Of a DNA stretch of 64,000 bases, positions 26,933 through 37,591 are shown one piece after another (position 1 is the first letter of the stretch; every line of letters starts with the position of its first letter). This DNA comes from Chryseobacterium sp. JM1 (lineage in GTDB: Bacteria; Bacteroidota; Bacteroidia; Flavobacteriales; Weeksellaceae). Position numbers and translations under genes: made by a program. The stretch lies in contig NZ_JPRN01000001.1 of NCBI RefSeq assembly GCF_000737715.1, positions 310,001 through 374,000 of the forward strand, given 5' to 3'. Below the pieces are notes generated by a model. It searched no databases. It was not told the DNA's origin and was given only the letters and a program-made list of their open reading frames with translations.

Positions 26933-28693
26933 ATGAATATTAAAGATATCATAGAGAAGAAACTTTCGGAGGTGATTTTAAATGTATTTCAATTGAAAGA
27001 CATCAATCTGGAAGTTCAGGAAAATAAAACGGAATTTGAAGGCGACTTTACCATTGTTACATTTCCATTGGTAAAACAGCTGAAAAAAAATCCGGAAAAT
27101 ATTGGCGTTGAATTGGGAGGAGCTTTGACGGAGTACTCTGATCTGTTCGAAAGCTTCAATGTAGTAAAAGGTTTCCTTAATGTTAAGGTAAAAAACCAGT
27201 TGTTTGTGGATAACTTCAGATCTGTGAGCAACGATTTCGATACTATAGAAAAGAAAAATTCTACAGTAATGGTGGAATATTCTTCCCCGAACACCAATAA
27301 ACCGCTTCACCTTGGACACGTTAGAAATAACTTATTAGGATTTTCCGTAGCGCAGATTCTTAAGGAGGCGGGCTATGATGTGATCAAGTCTCAAATCATC
27401 AATGACAGAGGAATTCATATTTGTAAGTCAATGTTGGCTTGGGAAAAATTTGGAAAAGGCGAAACTCCGGAGTCAACGAATACAAAAGGCGATAAATTTG
27501 TAGGAAACTATTATGTAGAGTTTGATAAAAACTACAAAACAGAAATTGCAGAACTTGTTGCACAGGGTTCAACAGAAGATCAGGCTAAAAAAGATGCTCC
27601 ATTGATCAAAGAAGCTCAAAAAATGCTTTTAGATTGGGAGAATGGCGATGAGACGGTAAGAAATCTCTGGAACGAAATGAACTCATGGGTTTATAAAGGT
27701 TTCAACGAAACTTACCAAAGATTAGGAGTGAATTTTGATCAGGTTCAATACGAAAGCAATACGTATATTTTGGGAAAAGATCTGATCCAGGAAGGACTGG
27801 ACAAAGGCATTCTTTATCAGAAAGAAGACGGTTCGGTTTGGTGTGATCTTACAGATGAAGGTTTAGATCAAAAATTATTGTTGCGTTCAGATGGAACTTC
27901 TGTGTATATGACTCAGGATTTAGGAACGGCTGTTGAGCGTTTTAAAGAAAATAACATTCAGAAATTAATTTATACCGTAGGAAACGAGCAGGATTATCAC
28001 TTCCAGGTTTTATTTAAAATTCTGAAAAAACTGGGATATGAGTGGGCAGATCAGCTATTCCATCTTTCTTACGGAATGGTAGAACTTCCGAACGGAAAAA
28101 TGAAATCCCGTGAAGGAACTGTTGTAGATGCCGATGAATTGATGCAGGAAATGCACGATATGGCAAAAGCTAAATCTGAAGAACTGGGTAAATTAGAAAA
28201 CTTTACCGAAGAAGAGAAAAGCATAAACTACGAAAGTGTAGGAATAGGAGCATTAAAATACTTCATGCTAAAAGTTGATCCAAAGAAAAAAATGCTATTC
28301 AATCCTGAAGAGAGTATTGATTTTAATGGAAATACAGGGCCTTTCATTCAATACACTTTTGCGCGTATTCAATCTTTGTTGGCTAAAGCTAATTTTGAAC
28401 AAAAAGAAATTGCTGAAATTGAATTAAGCCAGTCTGAAAAAGAATTAATCATGCAATTGGCCAATTTCAAAACAGTGGTAGCGAAGTCTGCGGAAGTATT
28501 AAGTCCAGCTTTGGTCGCGAATTATGTGTATGATTTGGTTAAAACATACAATTCTTTCTATCAAAGCAATCCGATCTTAAATCAGGAAGATAAAAACGTA
28601 ACCCAATTCCGTTTAAATCTATCAGATATAACAGCAAAAACAATACAAAAATCATTAAAGTTACTGGGAATAGGAACAGTAAACAGAATGTAA
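26933..28693 (+). CDS. argS: Arginine-tRNA ligase
   Basis: ArgRS charges tRNA-Arg. The 586-aa class I synthetase has the N-terminal Add-1 domain (about 1-105), the HIGH-type motif in NKPLHLGHVRNN near 120-131, and the arginyl-specific KMSKS-region variant GKMKSREGTVV near 388-398. The C-terminal DALR anticodon-binding domain (about 465-586) contains YTFARIQSLL. It ends in the usual Met (GIGTVNRM). Length is normal, and a strong terminator follows directly. Confidence 0.97.
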   Translation: MNIKDIIEKKLSEVILNVFQLKDINLEVQENKTEFEGDFTIVTFPLVKQLKKNPENIGVELGGALTEYSDLFESFNVVKGFLNVKVKNQLFVDNFRSVSNDFDTIEKKNSTVMVEYSSPNTNKPLHLGHVRNNLLGFSVAQILKEAGYDVIKSQIINDRGIHICKSMLAWEKFGKGETPESTNTKGDKFVGNYYVEFDKNYKTEIAELVAQGSTEDQAKKDAPLIKEAQKMLLDWENGDETVRNLWNEMNSWVYKGFNETYQRLGVNFDQVQYESNTYILGKDLIQEGLDKGILYQKEDGSVWCDLTDEGLDQKLLLRSDGTSVYMTQDLGTAVERFKENNIQKLIYTVGNEQDYHFQVLFKILKKLGYEWADQLFHLSYGMVELPNGKMKSREGTVVDADELMQEMHDMAKAKSEELGKLENFTEEEKSINYESVGIGALKYFMLKVDPKKKMLFNPEESIDFNGNTGPFIQYTFARIQSLLAKANFEQKEIAEIELSQSEKELIMQLANFKTVVAKSAEVLSPALVANYVYDLVKTYNSFYQSNPILNQEDKNVTQFRLNLSDITAKTIQKSLKLLGIGTVNRM

Positions 28694-28697
28694 AAAT

Positions 28698-28732
28698 AAA
28701 GCCTCCTGAATTTTTTGGGAGGCTATTTTTTT
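28698..28732 (+). terminator. Terminator after argS
   Basis: AGCCTCC and GGGAGGCT enclose a T-rich loop and are followed by ATTTTTTTT. Confidence 0.88.
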
Positions 28733-28735
28733 TAT

Positions 28736-28783
28736 AATGTAAAATGTAAAATGTAAAATGTAAAATGTAAAATGTAAAATGTA
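28736..28783. repeat. Heptanucleotide tandem repeat (AAAATGT)
   Basis: Six perfect copies of AAAATGT (28741-28782), preceded by a partial AATGT. It sits between the argS terminator and the convergent yihY gene. A degenerate relative (TACATTA, TACGTTA, TACATCA) is at 51041-51071. Copy number is likely to vary through slippage. Confidence 0.85.
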
Positions 28784-28840
28784 TTAATGATAAACAACTT
28801 ATTAATACTACAGAATCTCGCAACGTGTGCTCCGAAACGC

Positions 28841-29773
28841 TCAACTCTCTCCCAACTCATTCTTCTTTGCACTATCTCTGTACATCTTCGCCGCACTCCA
28901 TTTTGCATGCTTGGAAAGAACGACTTTGTAGCCTTTTTTGTAATTGTACACTTTAGTAAATTCCGCTCCGAAAAAGATCAGCATACAGGAATAATTAATC
29001 CACATCATAATTAAAATAACGGTTCCTGCCGCTCCGAAAGTAGAGGTAGGTTTGAAATTACCGAAATACAGACTCAATAAAAATTTACCCAATGTAAATA
29101 AAATGGTAGTCAGTAAAGCGCCTTTCCATACAGGTTTCCAGCTGATTTTTACATCAGGAAGCACTTTAAACATGAGTGCAAACAAGAGCATAACCAGACC
29201 AAAACCGATGGCAAAATTCACGAGCTCTACAAGCATATACGTTTCAAGACCAAAATAATTGGTGATCCAGTTATTGAACAGACTGATCATGGAAGATAAA
29301 ATCATTGTGATCATCAGTAAGAAACCTAAAATAAGAATCATTCCCAATGAATTCGCGCGGTCCAGAAGAAATTTGATTAATGCTTTTTTAGGGGCAGCTT
29401 CCACATCCCAAAGCGTATTTAGAGTATGCTGCAACTGAAAAAACAAAGTAGTAGAACCGAAAACCAAAGATCCGATTCCAACAGTTTTCATGAAAACATT
29501 CTGCTTATCAATAAGGGCTCCGGCAATCATTCCTTCGATGCTTTTCGCCACATCAGCTCCCATTAATCCGCCGATCTGATTACTGATTTCTCCACGAATG
29601 GCTTCCTCACCAAAGAAATTGCCGGCGATCCAGATAATGATGATCAATAATCCCGGGATGGAAAAGATCGCATAATAGGCTAAACTTGCCGAATCTTTTG
29701 ATGCGGAAGAATTGTTCCATTCGTCGAAAGTCTCTTTTAAAGTCTCCCAGAAAAATTTGATATTGTTGATCAT
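28841..29773 (-). CDS. YihY/BrkB-family inner-membrane protein
   Basis: The 310-aa protein has the YihY layout: an amphipathic start (FFWETLKETFDEWN), then about six membrane segments beginning SLAYYAIFSIPGLLIIIIWI, with conserved ASLAYYAIFS near 28-37, and LQHTLNTLWDVE and WINYSCMLIFFGAEFTKVY near the end. The family's function is not settled. It was once called RNase BN in error, and some members are proposed transporters. It starts 1 bp after the tamL stop, so it is the third gene of the tamB-tamL operon, suggesting an envelope role. Confidence 0.88.
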   Translation of the reverse strand: MINNIKFFWETLKETFDEWNNSSASKDSASLAYYAIFSIPGLLIIIIWIAGNFFGEEAIRGEISNQIGGLMGADVAKSIEGMIAGALIDKQNVFMKTVGIGSLVFGSTTLFFQLQHTLNTLWDVEAAPKKALIKFLLDRANSLGMILILGFLLMITMILSSMISLFNNWITNYFGLETYMLVELVNFAIGFGLVMLLFALMFKVLPDVKISWKPVWKGALLTTILFTLGKFLLSLYFGNFKPTSTFGAAGTVILIMMWINYSCMLIFFGAEFTKVYNYKKGYKVVLSKHAKWSAAKMYRDSAKKNELGES

Positions 29774-29774
29774 A

Positions 29775-32102
29775 TTAGAAAGGATATCCGATGGCTATAT
29801 TTAAAATTAAATTATCTTTTCTCCATTGTGAATCTCCGAAGTTGATCCTGTTAAATGCCCATCGGTCTCCTTTTTCATAATAAGGAACACGTAGTGGCAT
29901 CGCAAGATCCAGCCTCAAAATTAAGATAGAGAAATCAAGTCTTAGACCAACTCCGGCTCCGACTGCAACTTCACTTAAAAATTCCTTAGAAAATTTGGCG
30001 CCCGGTCTTTGGGTATCTTCATTAATTAACCAGACATTTCCTGCATCTGCGAAGACCGCCACATTTAAAAATTTATAAAGATTAGCACGGTATTCTGCAT
30101 TAAGTTCCAGCTTAATATCTCCGGACTGGTCAAAATAATAACCGGATTTAATGGTTCTCGGGTCAAAACTTCCCGGACCTAATGTTCTCGCCCGAAATGC
30201 TCTGATACTGTTGCTTCCTCCTGAAAAGAACTGCTTGGAGAAAGGAATATTCTCCGAATTCCCGTAAGGATAAGCGATTCCACCTATAAATCGGGTGGCT
30301 AAAGATGTTTTTTCTGTAAATTTATGATAAAGCCTGAAGTCGTTTTCCATTTTAGCATACTGGCTGAAAGAGATTCCGAAAATCTTTTTTTCTTTTCCTT
30401 TTTCAACATTGGCACCAGTTACCAAACCTGTAATGTTTCCTGCCAAATCCAGGGTTCCTTTATAGTAAATGGTCGTCGGCTTGGAAAGCATTGTATTCGT
30501 ATAGGTATAAGAATAGGTCGGGCCAAAAATAAGCTGCTTTTGAACAACCCTTTGCATAGCATCACTATTAGCCGATATAGAGTCATATAAAGCGGTAACC
30601 TTAGCAGGTGAAACCAATGTCACGTCCAATACCTTCAGATCATGCTCCTTTCTTACATTTTCCTTCCATAAATAACCAAATGATGCACTGAATGTATTAA
30701 GCGTATAATACTCGGTGCGGTTCTGGAATTCAAATCCTAAATTGATATTTGTTCTCGGAACAAATGCACTTGAAGAATTGAATCTGAAAGGAGCTACGAT
30801 CCTTGGAATGGAAAGCTGTACGGTTGATCCTGCACGAAATAGATTTTTTGCATTTTCCTGACCTCCCATCTGGAAATCAAATGCACCGTAAATAGCTGCT
30901 TTAAACTGTTCGGCTCCTCTGAAAAAGTTTCTGTGCGTCCAGTTTAAATTCAATTCACTACCGGCATAATTCGCAGAATTGGTTCTTCCCAATGCTTCCA
31001 GCCTCAGCGACTGAATTTGTCTTGGGGTCAGTAAATAATACGCATCAAACTGATGTTTTAATGAATCTGAAACTATAAATTCATTTTTTACGAATTTAAA
31101 AACACCTAAACTGATCAAACGGTTAAGCGTAAGATTGTGATTAGAGCGGTTATACAGATCTCCTTTTTTAAAGTACAAAGCTCTGTCGAAGATCTTTGGT
31201 TTAAATTTATGCTGCGGATCAATCACATAAATATCATCATAAGCATATTTGGAAAGCGAATCAGGATTCATCGGAACGTTATACTTGCCTCTTTTTACAT
31301 CCTGAATATTATAATTCGGGAAAACAATCACCTTGTCAATGCTGAACTGATCAGTCGCCAGATCCGGGGTGTCTTCTTTTAATTTTACGTTAAGCTCAAC
31401 CTTATGACTTTTGCTTACAGTACTGTCCGCCTGAACAATAATATTGTCCGGACTGAAATAATAGAATCCTCTTTCTTTTAACCCATTATCTATCCTTTCT
31501 CTTTCATTTTTAATCACATCGAGATCAAAAGGTTTTCCGGATTTAAGAAGCGTTTTATTGGCCAGACTTTGGATTTCTTTATTAACCAGTGAAGAATCCT
31601 GCTGAAATTTAACATTGCTCACCAGATATCTTGCGCCGGGTCTTAAGGTGTAAATAACCTGTGCTTTCTTATTTTTGGAAACCGTATCATAAGTCGCTTT
31701 TGCATTAAAATAGCCTTTGTTTTCAGAATAGTTTTCAATAATCTTTCTGTTAAACTCACGGTCTACATCTCCCAGTAATACAGGTTTTTCACCTACTTTA
31801 TATTTTAGCCAGTAATTAAAACCTTTATCTTTTTTAGGTTCTTTGGCGATATTGTAGAAATATAATTTCGGACGGAGACCTAATAAAGTTGAATTGGGTT
31901 TAGGAACTAAATTCTCCTCCAATGCAGCCTTAAGTTCTTTTTTCTCCTTCTTCGAAAGACTGTCGTTTTCTATTTTCACTTCCCCGCCGGTATACAGCAT
32001 CTGTCCCTGCTTCAGATATTTCGTATTGCTGCAGGAAAGACTAGCTGCGGTAAGGCCCGAAGCGAACAGATATTTACAATATAGATTAAGTCTGCTTTTC
32101 AT
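29775..32102 (-). CDS. tamL: Translocation and assembly module lipoprotein TamL (BamA/TamA superfamily)
   Basis: The 775-aa protein has a lipoprotein signal with lipobox SLSC (Cys24), then POTRA-type domains (about 110-360, including RPGARYLVSNVKFQ) and an Omp85 barrel (about 400-775). The barrel includes FFSGGSNSIRAFRARTLGPGSF, which carries the family's conserved loop-6 Arg region, and ends LILNIAIGYPF. TamL is the lipidated TamA counterpart of Bacteroidota and works with TamB in outer-membrane assembly or lipid transport. Its ATG overlaps the tamB stop (TAATG), the usual tamB-tamL coupling. The lipid anchor together with a barrel is unusual outside this phylum. Confidence 0.93.
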   Translation of the reverse strand: MKSRLNLYCKYLFASGLTAASLSCSNTKYLKQGQMLYTGGEVKIENDSLSKKEKKELKAALEENLVPKPNSTLLGLRPKLYFYNIAKEPKKDKGFNYWLKYKVGEKPVLLGDVDREFNRKIIENYSENKGYFNAKATYDTVSKNKKAQVIYTLRPGARYLVSNVKFQQDSSLVNKEIQSLANKTLLKSGKPFDLDVIKNERERIDNGLKERGFYYFSPDNIIVQADSTVSKSHKVELNVKLKEDTPDLATDQFSIDKVIVFPNYNIQDVKRGKYNVPMNPDSLSKYAYDDIYVIDPQHKFKPKIFDRALYFKKGDLYNRSNHNLTLNRLISLGVFKFVKNEFIVSDSLKHQFDAYYLLTPRQIQSLRLEALGRTNSANYAGSELNLNWTHRNFFRGAEQFKAAIYGAFDFQMGGQENAKNLFRAGSTVQLSIPRIVAPFRFNSSSAFVPRTNINLGFEFQNRTEYYTLNTFSASFGYLWKENVRKEHDLKVLDVTLVSPAKVTALYDSISANSDAMQRVVQKQLIFGPTYSYTYTNTMLSKPTTIYYKGTLDLAGNITGLVTGANVEKGKEKKIFGISFSQYAKMENDFRLYHKFTEKTSLATRFIGGIAYPYGNSENIPFSKQFFSGGSNSIRAFRARTLGPGSFDPRTIKSGYYFDQSGDIKLELNAEYRANLYKFLNVAVFADAGNVWLINEDTQRPGAKFSKEFLSEVAVGAGVGLRLDFSILILRLDLAMPLRVPYYEKGDRWAFNRINFGDSQWRKDNLILNIAIGYPF

Positions 32103-35100
32103 TATTTAAATTCTACCACTTGGTTATTTTTGTTTTCTTTTTTGCGTCTCTCTTTTTGTTTTTTCTGGAAAATTTCACGGAATTTATCATAGTCTAAAGT
32201 GATGATAAAACCTACCCCAGTTTCTATGATCTGCCCCTGAAGAGCCACCTGATATTCATCCTTACGATACGCTCTAAGCATATACCTTCCGTCTTTTGAA
32301 AGGCTGTAATCCACCGTGACATTTCCCGCAATATTCGTTGTGCTTTCGTTTTGTCGTGCTTCACCTTCCAGGGCAAAATTACTTCCCACGGAAACTTTCA
32401 GACGGTCATTCAGTAATTTTTTACTTACCCCAACATTCAGATCCGTTCTTGTGTTTTTCTTCCCGCTTGAATAATCTTCAGAAGAATCAAGGCCTAGATC
32501 TATATCCACTCCTTTAATTAAGCCCGAAGCAAGATTGTTCAGCTGTTGCGAAAGAATTTTACTCACACTTTGTCTGGCCATCATTTCAGCAGACATTCCC
32601 GCACCGGATTCAAAAGGATTTTCCCCAATGAAACGGTTCAGTAAAAGAAGCGCAAAAACCTGCTTATTCATTTCAGATTCCTGAGTTCTCAGCTGGGTTA
32701 GCTTTTGATCAACAATATCTTTTACCGTAGAGGAGATGGCATTATTTTTTTCGTCCGTCGTGATATCAAAACTGATCTGTGGTTTCAGAAGTTCACCTTT
32801 CATTTTTAGTAAAGTATTGAAAGGAATTCTCTGTTTAAACTGATTCAGTATGGAAGCATCTTCACCACTCACTTGCTGCTCAACGAGATCAATAGGTGGG
32901 GCTTCCGTTTTATACACAGCGGTGATATCCATAATGGCGGCAGTCGGTTCACCGGTCCACGTAATGGTACTTCCTTTCTGGATATCAAATTTACGTTTCA
33001 GAAGACTTACGGAAAGTTCATAGGAACCTTTTTCCACTTCATAAACTCCTACAAGCGTTGTTTTTCCTGAAGGATCAATTCCGCCCGTTAGTTCTGCTTC
33101 ACCCTGAAGTTTTACAAAATCTCCGTTAGCTTTATCAATCACAATGGACATTTTAGCTTCCTTACTCACTTCAATATTCACACTCACATCCATTCCTTTG
33201 ATGCGGCTTTGGGCTTTCAGAGAATCGGCTTTAACGGTTTTATTTAAAACCACCTGATCCTGATCAATGAACTCGACAATTCCGTCTCTTTCCTGTACAG
33301 AAGGGCTTGATTGTGGAAGGACAAAAGTGAAATCAGTGTCATCAGAAACGGCCAGTCTGCCGTCCACTTTCGGAAGATCCAGGTTTCCGCGGATATGAAG
33401 TCCTGCATCAATCGCAAGAATTCCATACATCATCGCGTCATTTGATTTTTCTGAATTCACGACTTTGAAATCTTTGGCATTCACATCAAGATTGAATGCG
33501 AAATCCCTGTACGTCTGCGTAAGAACCTGTCCGTTGATGACAAGAGAATTTCCATCCTTATCGTTGATTTTAAACTTATTAAATTCTATACCGCGGTTCG
33601 TAAAGTCAATTTCATCATTCAGTTTTCTGAAATCACTGCCGGTTTTGGCAATTTCCAGCCCTGCATCATTGAACTTTACTTTACCTAAAATATTCGGTTT
33701 TTCTGTATTTCCGGTGATCTTTAAATTCCCTGAAATATAGCCTTCCGTATTTGTTATCGCATTCATGGAGAATCCCTGAACACTCTTCATCTGAAGCTTG
33801 TTGATCGCCATATTCAGATCAAATGTACTTGAAGAAGTATTGTAGTCCCCAAGAATTTTCACATCGTTATCATTGCCGGATAGGGCAACATCAGCATTTA
33901 AAATATTCGGTGAAGAATTATTCACTTTGACCGCCAGATTTCCAACCGCATTTCCGTACACGATGAGATCCGTAATATTAAGGTCTGAAGTGAAGGTCAT
34001 ATTTTTCGTTACGTCACGAAGCTGAGCCGTTCCGTTGATTGTTCCTTTAGCCAGAACCGTATCTTTTTTAATCAGTTCGGTAATGGTTTCGATTTTAAAA
34101 TCTTTCAGGGCAACATTCAGCGGGCTGGCTGGACTTTCGGTTTCAGACTGAAGCGAAATCTGACTTCCTCCATTGGACAAAACAAAATTATCTGCTAAAA
34201 TCCCTTTGCTGCTGATCTGGATCTTATTGTTTTCAGCAACATTCCAGTCCGAATAATTAAGTTTTAAACCATCAGGGTTCAGAGATATTTCTGTAATATC
34301 ATTCAGCGATTTGGCCTTTCCTGCAATAAGGAACTGCGTAGCATCTTTGTCGTCTTTGGTGGTAATATTATAATTGATGGTATTATCAGCCACATCTCCG
34401 GTCACCGCGATTTTTTTCAGGGTGAAACTGGAACTTTTTAAAGATCCGGCATTGAGACTGTACTGTAACGCCTGATTTTCATTGGTTACTTTTAACGCTA
34501 CATTTTCCAGCGAATTTTCACCATATAATAATTGTGGGATCTGCCCGTCTATTTCAATTTTTTGAGAATCAGCATCATAATTTCCGGCTAAATTGATCGT
34601 TTCAAAAGTTTTCAGTTCCGGAACAAATTTCCTGATCAGATCATCATTTTTGATCTTGGCATTGAAGGTGAAAAACTGGCCCGGATCAATTTTTTGTCCT
34701 TTAGCCGGCTTCTGGAACTGATAATACTGATTGATCGTCTGCGTTAATGCACCAAAGATCTGGGTCAGCTTATATTTTCCTTTTAATGAAACATCAGCAA
34801 TCTGAGAATTGAAAATGATCTGCGTGGAATCCTGTGTAGAAGACGCTTTCAGATTAACTTCCTGTACCGGATAAACTTCTTTGGTGTCGGAAAACGCAAA
34901 ATCTTTTAAGTTTAAATACCCGTTCAGAGCATCCGGATCAAGGCTTGAAAAATCTCCGTCGATCTTTCCTGCGATAATCATCGGCTTTTCATAGAATCCA
35001 AGTTTATTCACATCAAGTTTGATCACTTCACCATTGATTTTCACGGTAGGATTTTTTTCACTGTAAACTCCCGAAGCTATTAAATTCAGATTCGCATTCG

Positions 35101-37132
35101 GATCTTTTGAATTTAAAACGATATTATAAACACCTCTGTTAATTTTACCCGTCAGATCCATATTCTGGTAACGGTATCCTTTATAAACAGCTGATGCTAC
35201 ATGACCTTTAAGATCTGCTTTTGCATGTTTAAAATCAAAGCTTTCACCTTTTGCAGAAATCTGAGCGGTAACGGCTCCAACATCCTTATTCTTAATAATC
35301 TTTCCAACCTGAATCGCCTGAAGATTAGCTTTTACATCATATAGTTCGCGGTTTTTTCTGCTCATATCCACATCTGCCACAATAGCAGCGTTTCCAAGAG
35401 TAGAGTAGAGGTTCAGGTCTGCCTTTACCAACTTTGTAGTTCCTTTTGCACTTCCCTTGATACTGAAATGAGAAGGCAGGGAAATATTGGATGGAATGGT
35501 GTTTTTCGGAACCAGATTGTAAACCGTTTTAGCTTCTGCTGAAAATTCTCCGATCCTGAGATCATAGGACAGATTTTCAGGTTTCATCGCGTTTTTGATT
35601 CTTCCTGATGCAGCCACTCTCAACTGGTCAAGGCCTGAAACTTTAAGATCTTTGATCAGTAAATCATTGACGATTCCCTGAACATTGGCATTCACATTCA
35701 GTATTGCATTCGGATATTTATTGAATGGAGCGGTATTTCGTAAAGTCGGAACAATATTCAGGATATCGGCGAAACCTATTTTTGAATCTTTGATATTGGC
35801 TGAAATTTTTACAGCACCCGGATTTGAAGTCAGCTGATCAAGGGATTCATAATTTAAAATCACCTCATCACGGATCAGCGTTTTTGGAGTCTGCAGATAA
35901 AGATCCTTTAGGTAAGCCTGTTTTTCGGCATACACAAAATCGGTATTAAATTTCTGGATATCCAGACCTCTTCCTTCCTGAATTTCTGCTGAATTCACGG
36001 TTCCTGCAAACGTATTGTTCTCCATTTTGAAATTTCTTACTTCCACGTTCATCTTAGAAAAATTCATGTGGTTGAAATCCATTCCCTGTTTGGTGGGAGC
36101 AATCGCGGTATTGTTGTATACAGCTTTTACATCATTCAGCACCAGTTTTCCGAGAAGTACTTTCATCGCTTTATCCTTGTCTGAAACTTTAGAAACTTCA
36201 GGTTCTTTTGTATCCTTCGGATTGGCGTTTTGCGCAGGAAGGTAAAGATTGGCGTTAATATCAGCTCCGGAAAGAAAAACATTGGAAATATTGTAGGAAT
36301 TGTTCTCAAGATCCAGCTTATTCACCTTCGTACTTAATTCTTTGAACAGAACTTTAGCAAACGTTTTGGTGTTGTCATCCCCGTAATCAATATCGAAATT
36401 GGTCAGTTTGATTCCTCTAAGGCCAATATTCATCGGCTTTTTGTCGTTGAGTGAATCTACCTTTTTCTCTACTTTTTTAGAAACCTCTTCAATAAGGTCC
36501 TGCTTTAATTTTAATTTCAGTCCGTCAAGATTGATATCATTAACGGCATAGGTATTTTTATTGAGGTCAAAAGTTTTAACCCTCGTATCAAATGATTTGA
36601 AATATAATTTAATATCATTCTTAGATTGCTGATCGTTGAAGGTCACCCCAATATCCTTTAAATTAATCTTATCAAGAGAAATAATAAAGGGCTTGGAAGG
36701 ACTTTCCTCTTTGTCGCTGGTCGCAAAAGCATTGATGATATAATCGAAATTGAACGTTCCGTTCGGTTTACGGACTACATTGGCGCGTGCTCCCTCAAGA
36801 TCCACCGAAGTAATATCGGCGGTGGAACTGATAAGCTTCATCATATTCAGACCTACATCCAGCTTTTTAACAGCCAGAAGCGTGTCTACATCCTGTCCTT
36901 TGAGATAAAGGTTTTCCATCACAAGACTGTTCGGAAATCCTATATAGACCCTTTCCAGACTTACTTTGGTCTTGATTTTTTTCTCAAGATAGACGACGAG
37001 TTTGTCTTTGATGAAATTTTGAACGGCAGGAAGCCTCAGACTTAATATCAGAAGGGTAACAAAAACCAATATCGAAATAAAAGTTATTGCAATACGCTTT
37101 AAAATTTTTTTTTTGTTGATTTTCAGTTTCAA
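32102..37132 (-). CDS. tamB: TamB-like envelope-spanning protein
   Basis: The 1676-aa protein has one N-terminal membrane anchor (about 12-32) followed by a very long repetitive beta-rich region of AsmA/TamB type. The C-terminal TamB domain (about 1230-1640) includes GSYELSVSLLKRKFDIQKGSTITWTGEP, of which the ITWTGEPTA core is typical. Such proteins span the periplasm as a hydrophobic groove for lipid transfer and outer-membrane assembly. The start codon is TTG (37130-37132); an in-frame stop lies three codons upstream and no other good start precedes the anchor. It is the first gene of the tamB-tamL-yihY operon. Confidence 0.93.
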   Translation of the reverse strand: MKLKINKKKILKRIAITFISILVFVTLLILSLRLPAVQNFIKDKLVVYLEKKIKTKVSLERVYIGFPNSLVMENLYLKGQDVDTLLAVKKLDVGLNMMKLISSTADITSVDLEGARANVVRKPNGTFNFDYIINAFATSDKEESPSKPFIISLDKINLKDIGVTFNDQQSKNDIKLYFKSFDTRVKTFDLNKNTYAVNDINLDGLKLKLKQDLIEEVSKKVEKKVDSLNDKKPMNIGLRGIKLTNFDIDYGDDNTKTFAKVLFKELSTKVNKLDLENNSYNISNVFLSGADINANLYLPAQNANPKDTKEPEVSKVSDKDKAMKVLLGKLVLNDVKAVYNNTAIAPTKQGMDFNHMNFSKMNVEVRNFKMENNTFAGTVNSAEIQEGRGLDIQKFNTDFVYAEKQAYLKDLYLQTPKTLIRDEVILNYESLDQLTSNPGAVKISANIKDSKIGFADILNIVPTLRNTAPFNKYPNAILNVNANVQGIVNDLLIKDLKVSGLDQLRVAASGRIKNAMKPENLSYDLRIGEFSAEAKTVYNLVPKNTIPSNISLPSHFSIKGSAKGTTKLVKADLNLYSTLGNAAIVADVDMSRKNRELYDVKANLQAIQVGKIIKNKDVGAVTAQISAKGESFDFKHAKADLKGHVASAVYKGYRYQNMDLTGKINRGVYNIVLNSKDPNANLNLIASGVYSEKNPTVKINGEVIKLDVNKLGFYEKPMIIAGKIDGDFSSLDPDALNGYLNLKDFAFSDTKEVYPVQEVNLKASSTQDSTQIIFNSQIADVSLKGKYKLTQIFGALTQTINQYYQFQKPAKGQKIDPGQFFTFNAKIKNDDLIRKFVPELKTFETINLAGNYDADSQKIEIDGQIPQLLYGENSLENVALKVTNENQALQYSLNAGSLKSSSFTLKKIAVTGDVADNTINYNITTKDDKDATQFLIAGKAKSLNDITEISLNPDGLKLNYSDWNVAENNKIQISSKGILADNFVLSNGGSQISLQSETESPASPLNVALKDFKIETITELIKKDTVLAKGTINGTAQLRDVTKNMTFTSDLNITDLIVYGNAVGNLAVKVNNSSPNILNADVALSGNDNDVKILGDYNTSSSTFDLNMAINKLQMKSVQGFSMNAITNTEGYISGNLKITGNTEKPNILGKVKFNDAGLEIAKTGSDFRKLNDEIDFTNRGIEFNKFKINDKDGNSLVINGQVLTQTYRDFAFNLDVNAKDFKVVNSEKSNDAMMYGILAIDAGLHIRGNLDLPKVDGRLAVSDDTDFTFVLPQSSPSVQERDGIVEFIDQDQVVLNKTVKADSLKAQSRIKGMDVSVNIEVSKEAKMSIVIDKANGDFVKLQGEAELTGGIDPSGKTTLVGVYEVEKGSYELSVSLLKRKFDIQKGSTITWTGEPTAAIMDITAVYKTEAPPIDLVEQQVSGEDASILNQFKQRIPFNTLLKMKGELLKPQISFDITTDEKNNAISSTVKDIVDQKLTQLRTQESEMNKQVFALLLLNRFIGENPFESGAGMSAEMMARQSVSKILSQQLNNLASGLIKGVDIDLGLDSSEDYSSGKKNTRTDLNVGVSKKLLNDRLKVSVGSNFALEGEARQNESTTNIAGNVTVDYSLSKDGRYMLRAYRKDEYQVALQGQIIETGVGFIITLDYDKFREIFQKKQKERRKKENKNNQVVEFK

Positions 37133-37150
37133 ATGTGACTAGGTTTTTAA

Positions 37151-37158
37151 CAAATATA
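37151..37158 (-). promoter_or_regulatory. Candidate -7 element of the tamB operon
   Basis: On the minus strand TATATTTG matches TAnnTTTG, 19 bp before the TTG start codon. No TTG stands at the expected -33 distance. Confidence 0.45.
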
Positions 37159-37307
37159 AGAATACTATTTTATTAGTTCTTGGTTGTGGTATCCTAGTAC
37201 AAGTACAAAAATCCTGCCTTGGCTGTCCTGATATGGAATTTAGCTGAATAGTTGTCAAGTGAATATGTTGATAAAGACAACCAAGGTTTGGATTTTTTTT
37301 AATAAAA

Positions 37308-37387
37308 GCCCCCTTTATATCATTTTTTAACGTTGAAAAGGTTTAGCAAAAATGAAATTCAAATGTTAGATAGGTTTCAAAGGGGGC
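37308..37387. repeat. Inverted repeat with GCCCCCTTT arms
   Basis: GCCCCCTTT at 37308-37316 and AAAGGGGGC at 37379-37387 are exact complements around about 60 AT-rich bases. This stretch is part of the 479-bp gene-free gap between tamB and ccoP. No ORF or transposase remnant is visible. Confidence 0.5.
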
Positions 37388-37447
37388 AAGGAATATATGG
37401 AGATAATAAATTTTTGTTAATTATTTGATCTAAGTTTTAAAGAGCGG

Positions 37448-37591
37448 GAAGCTGGAAGAGGGAGGCTGGAAGTTCATATTGTCCACTCATTTTGATTGTT
37501 GTTTTAAAATTTAATGATTTGGCTAAAAAAAATAATAAAATGGTTCTCTAAGTTTTCCTTTCGACCTCAATAGCTTCCCTCTTCCAGCTTC
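37448..37591. repeat. 16-bp exact inverted repeat, GAAGCTGGAAGAGGGA arms
   Basis: Arms at 37448-37463 and 37576-37591 are perfect reverse complements flanking about 110 bp. A partial relative, TTGGAAGAGGGAAG, occurs near 56538. It lies just after the ccoP stop and may act as a transcription-end or mobile repeat element. Confidence 0.6.

Noticed and set aside
28736..28783. Possible CRISPR-like array
   Set aside because: The units are 7 bp with no spacers, so this is a tandem microsatellite.
37308..37591. Insertion sequence remnant between tamB and ccoP
   Set aside because: Inverted repeats are present, but no transposase fragment or target duplication is visible.
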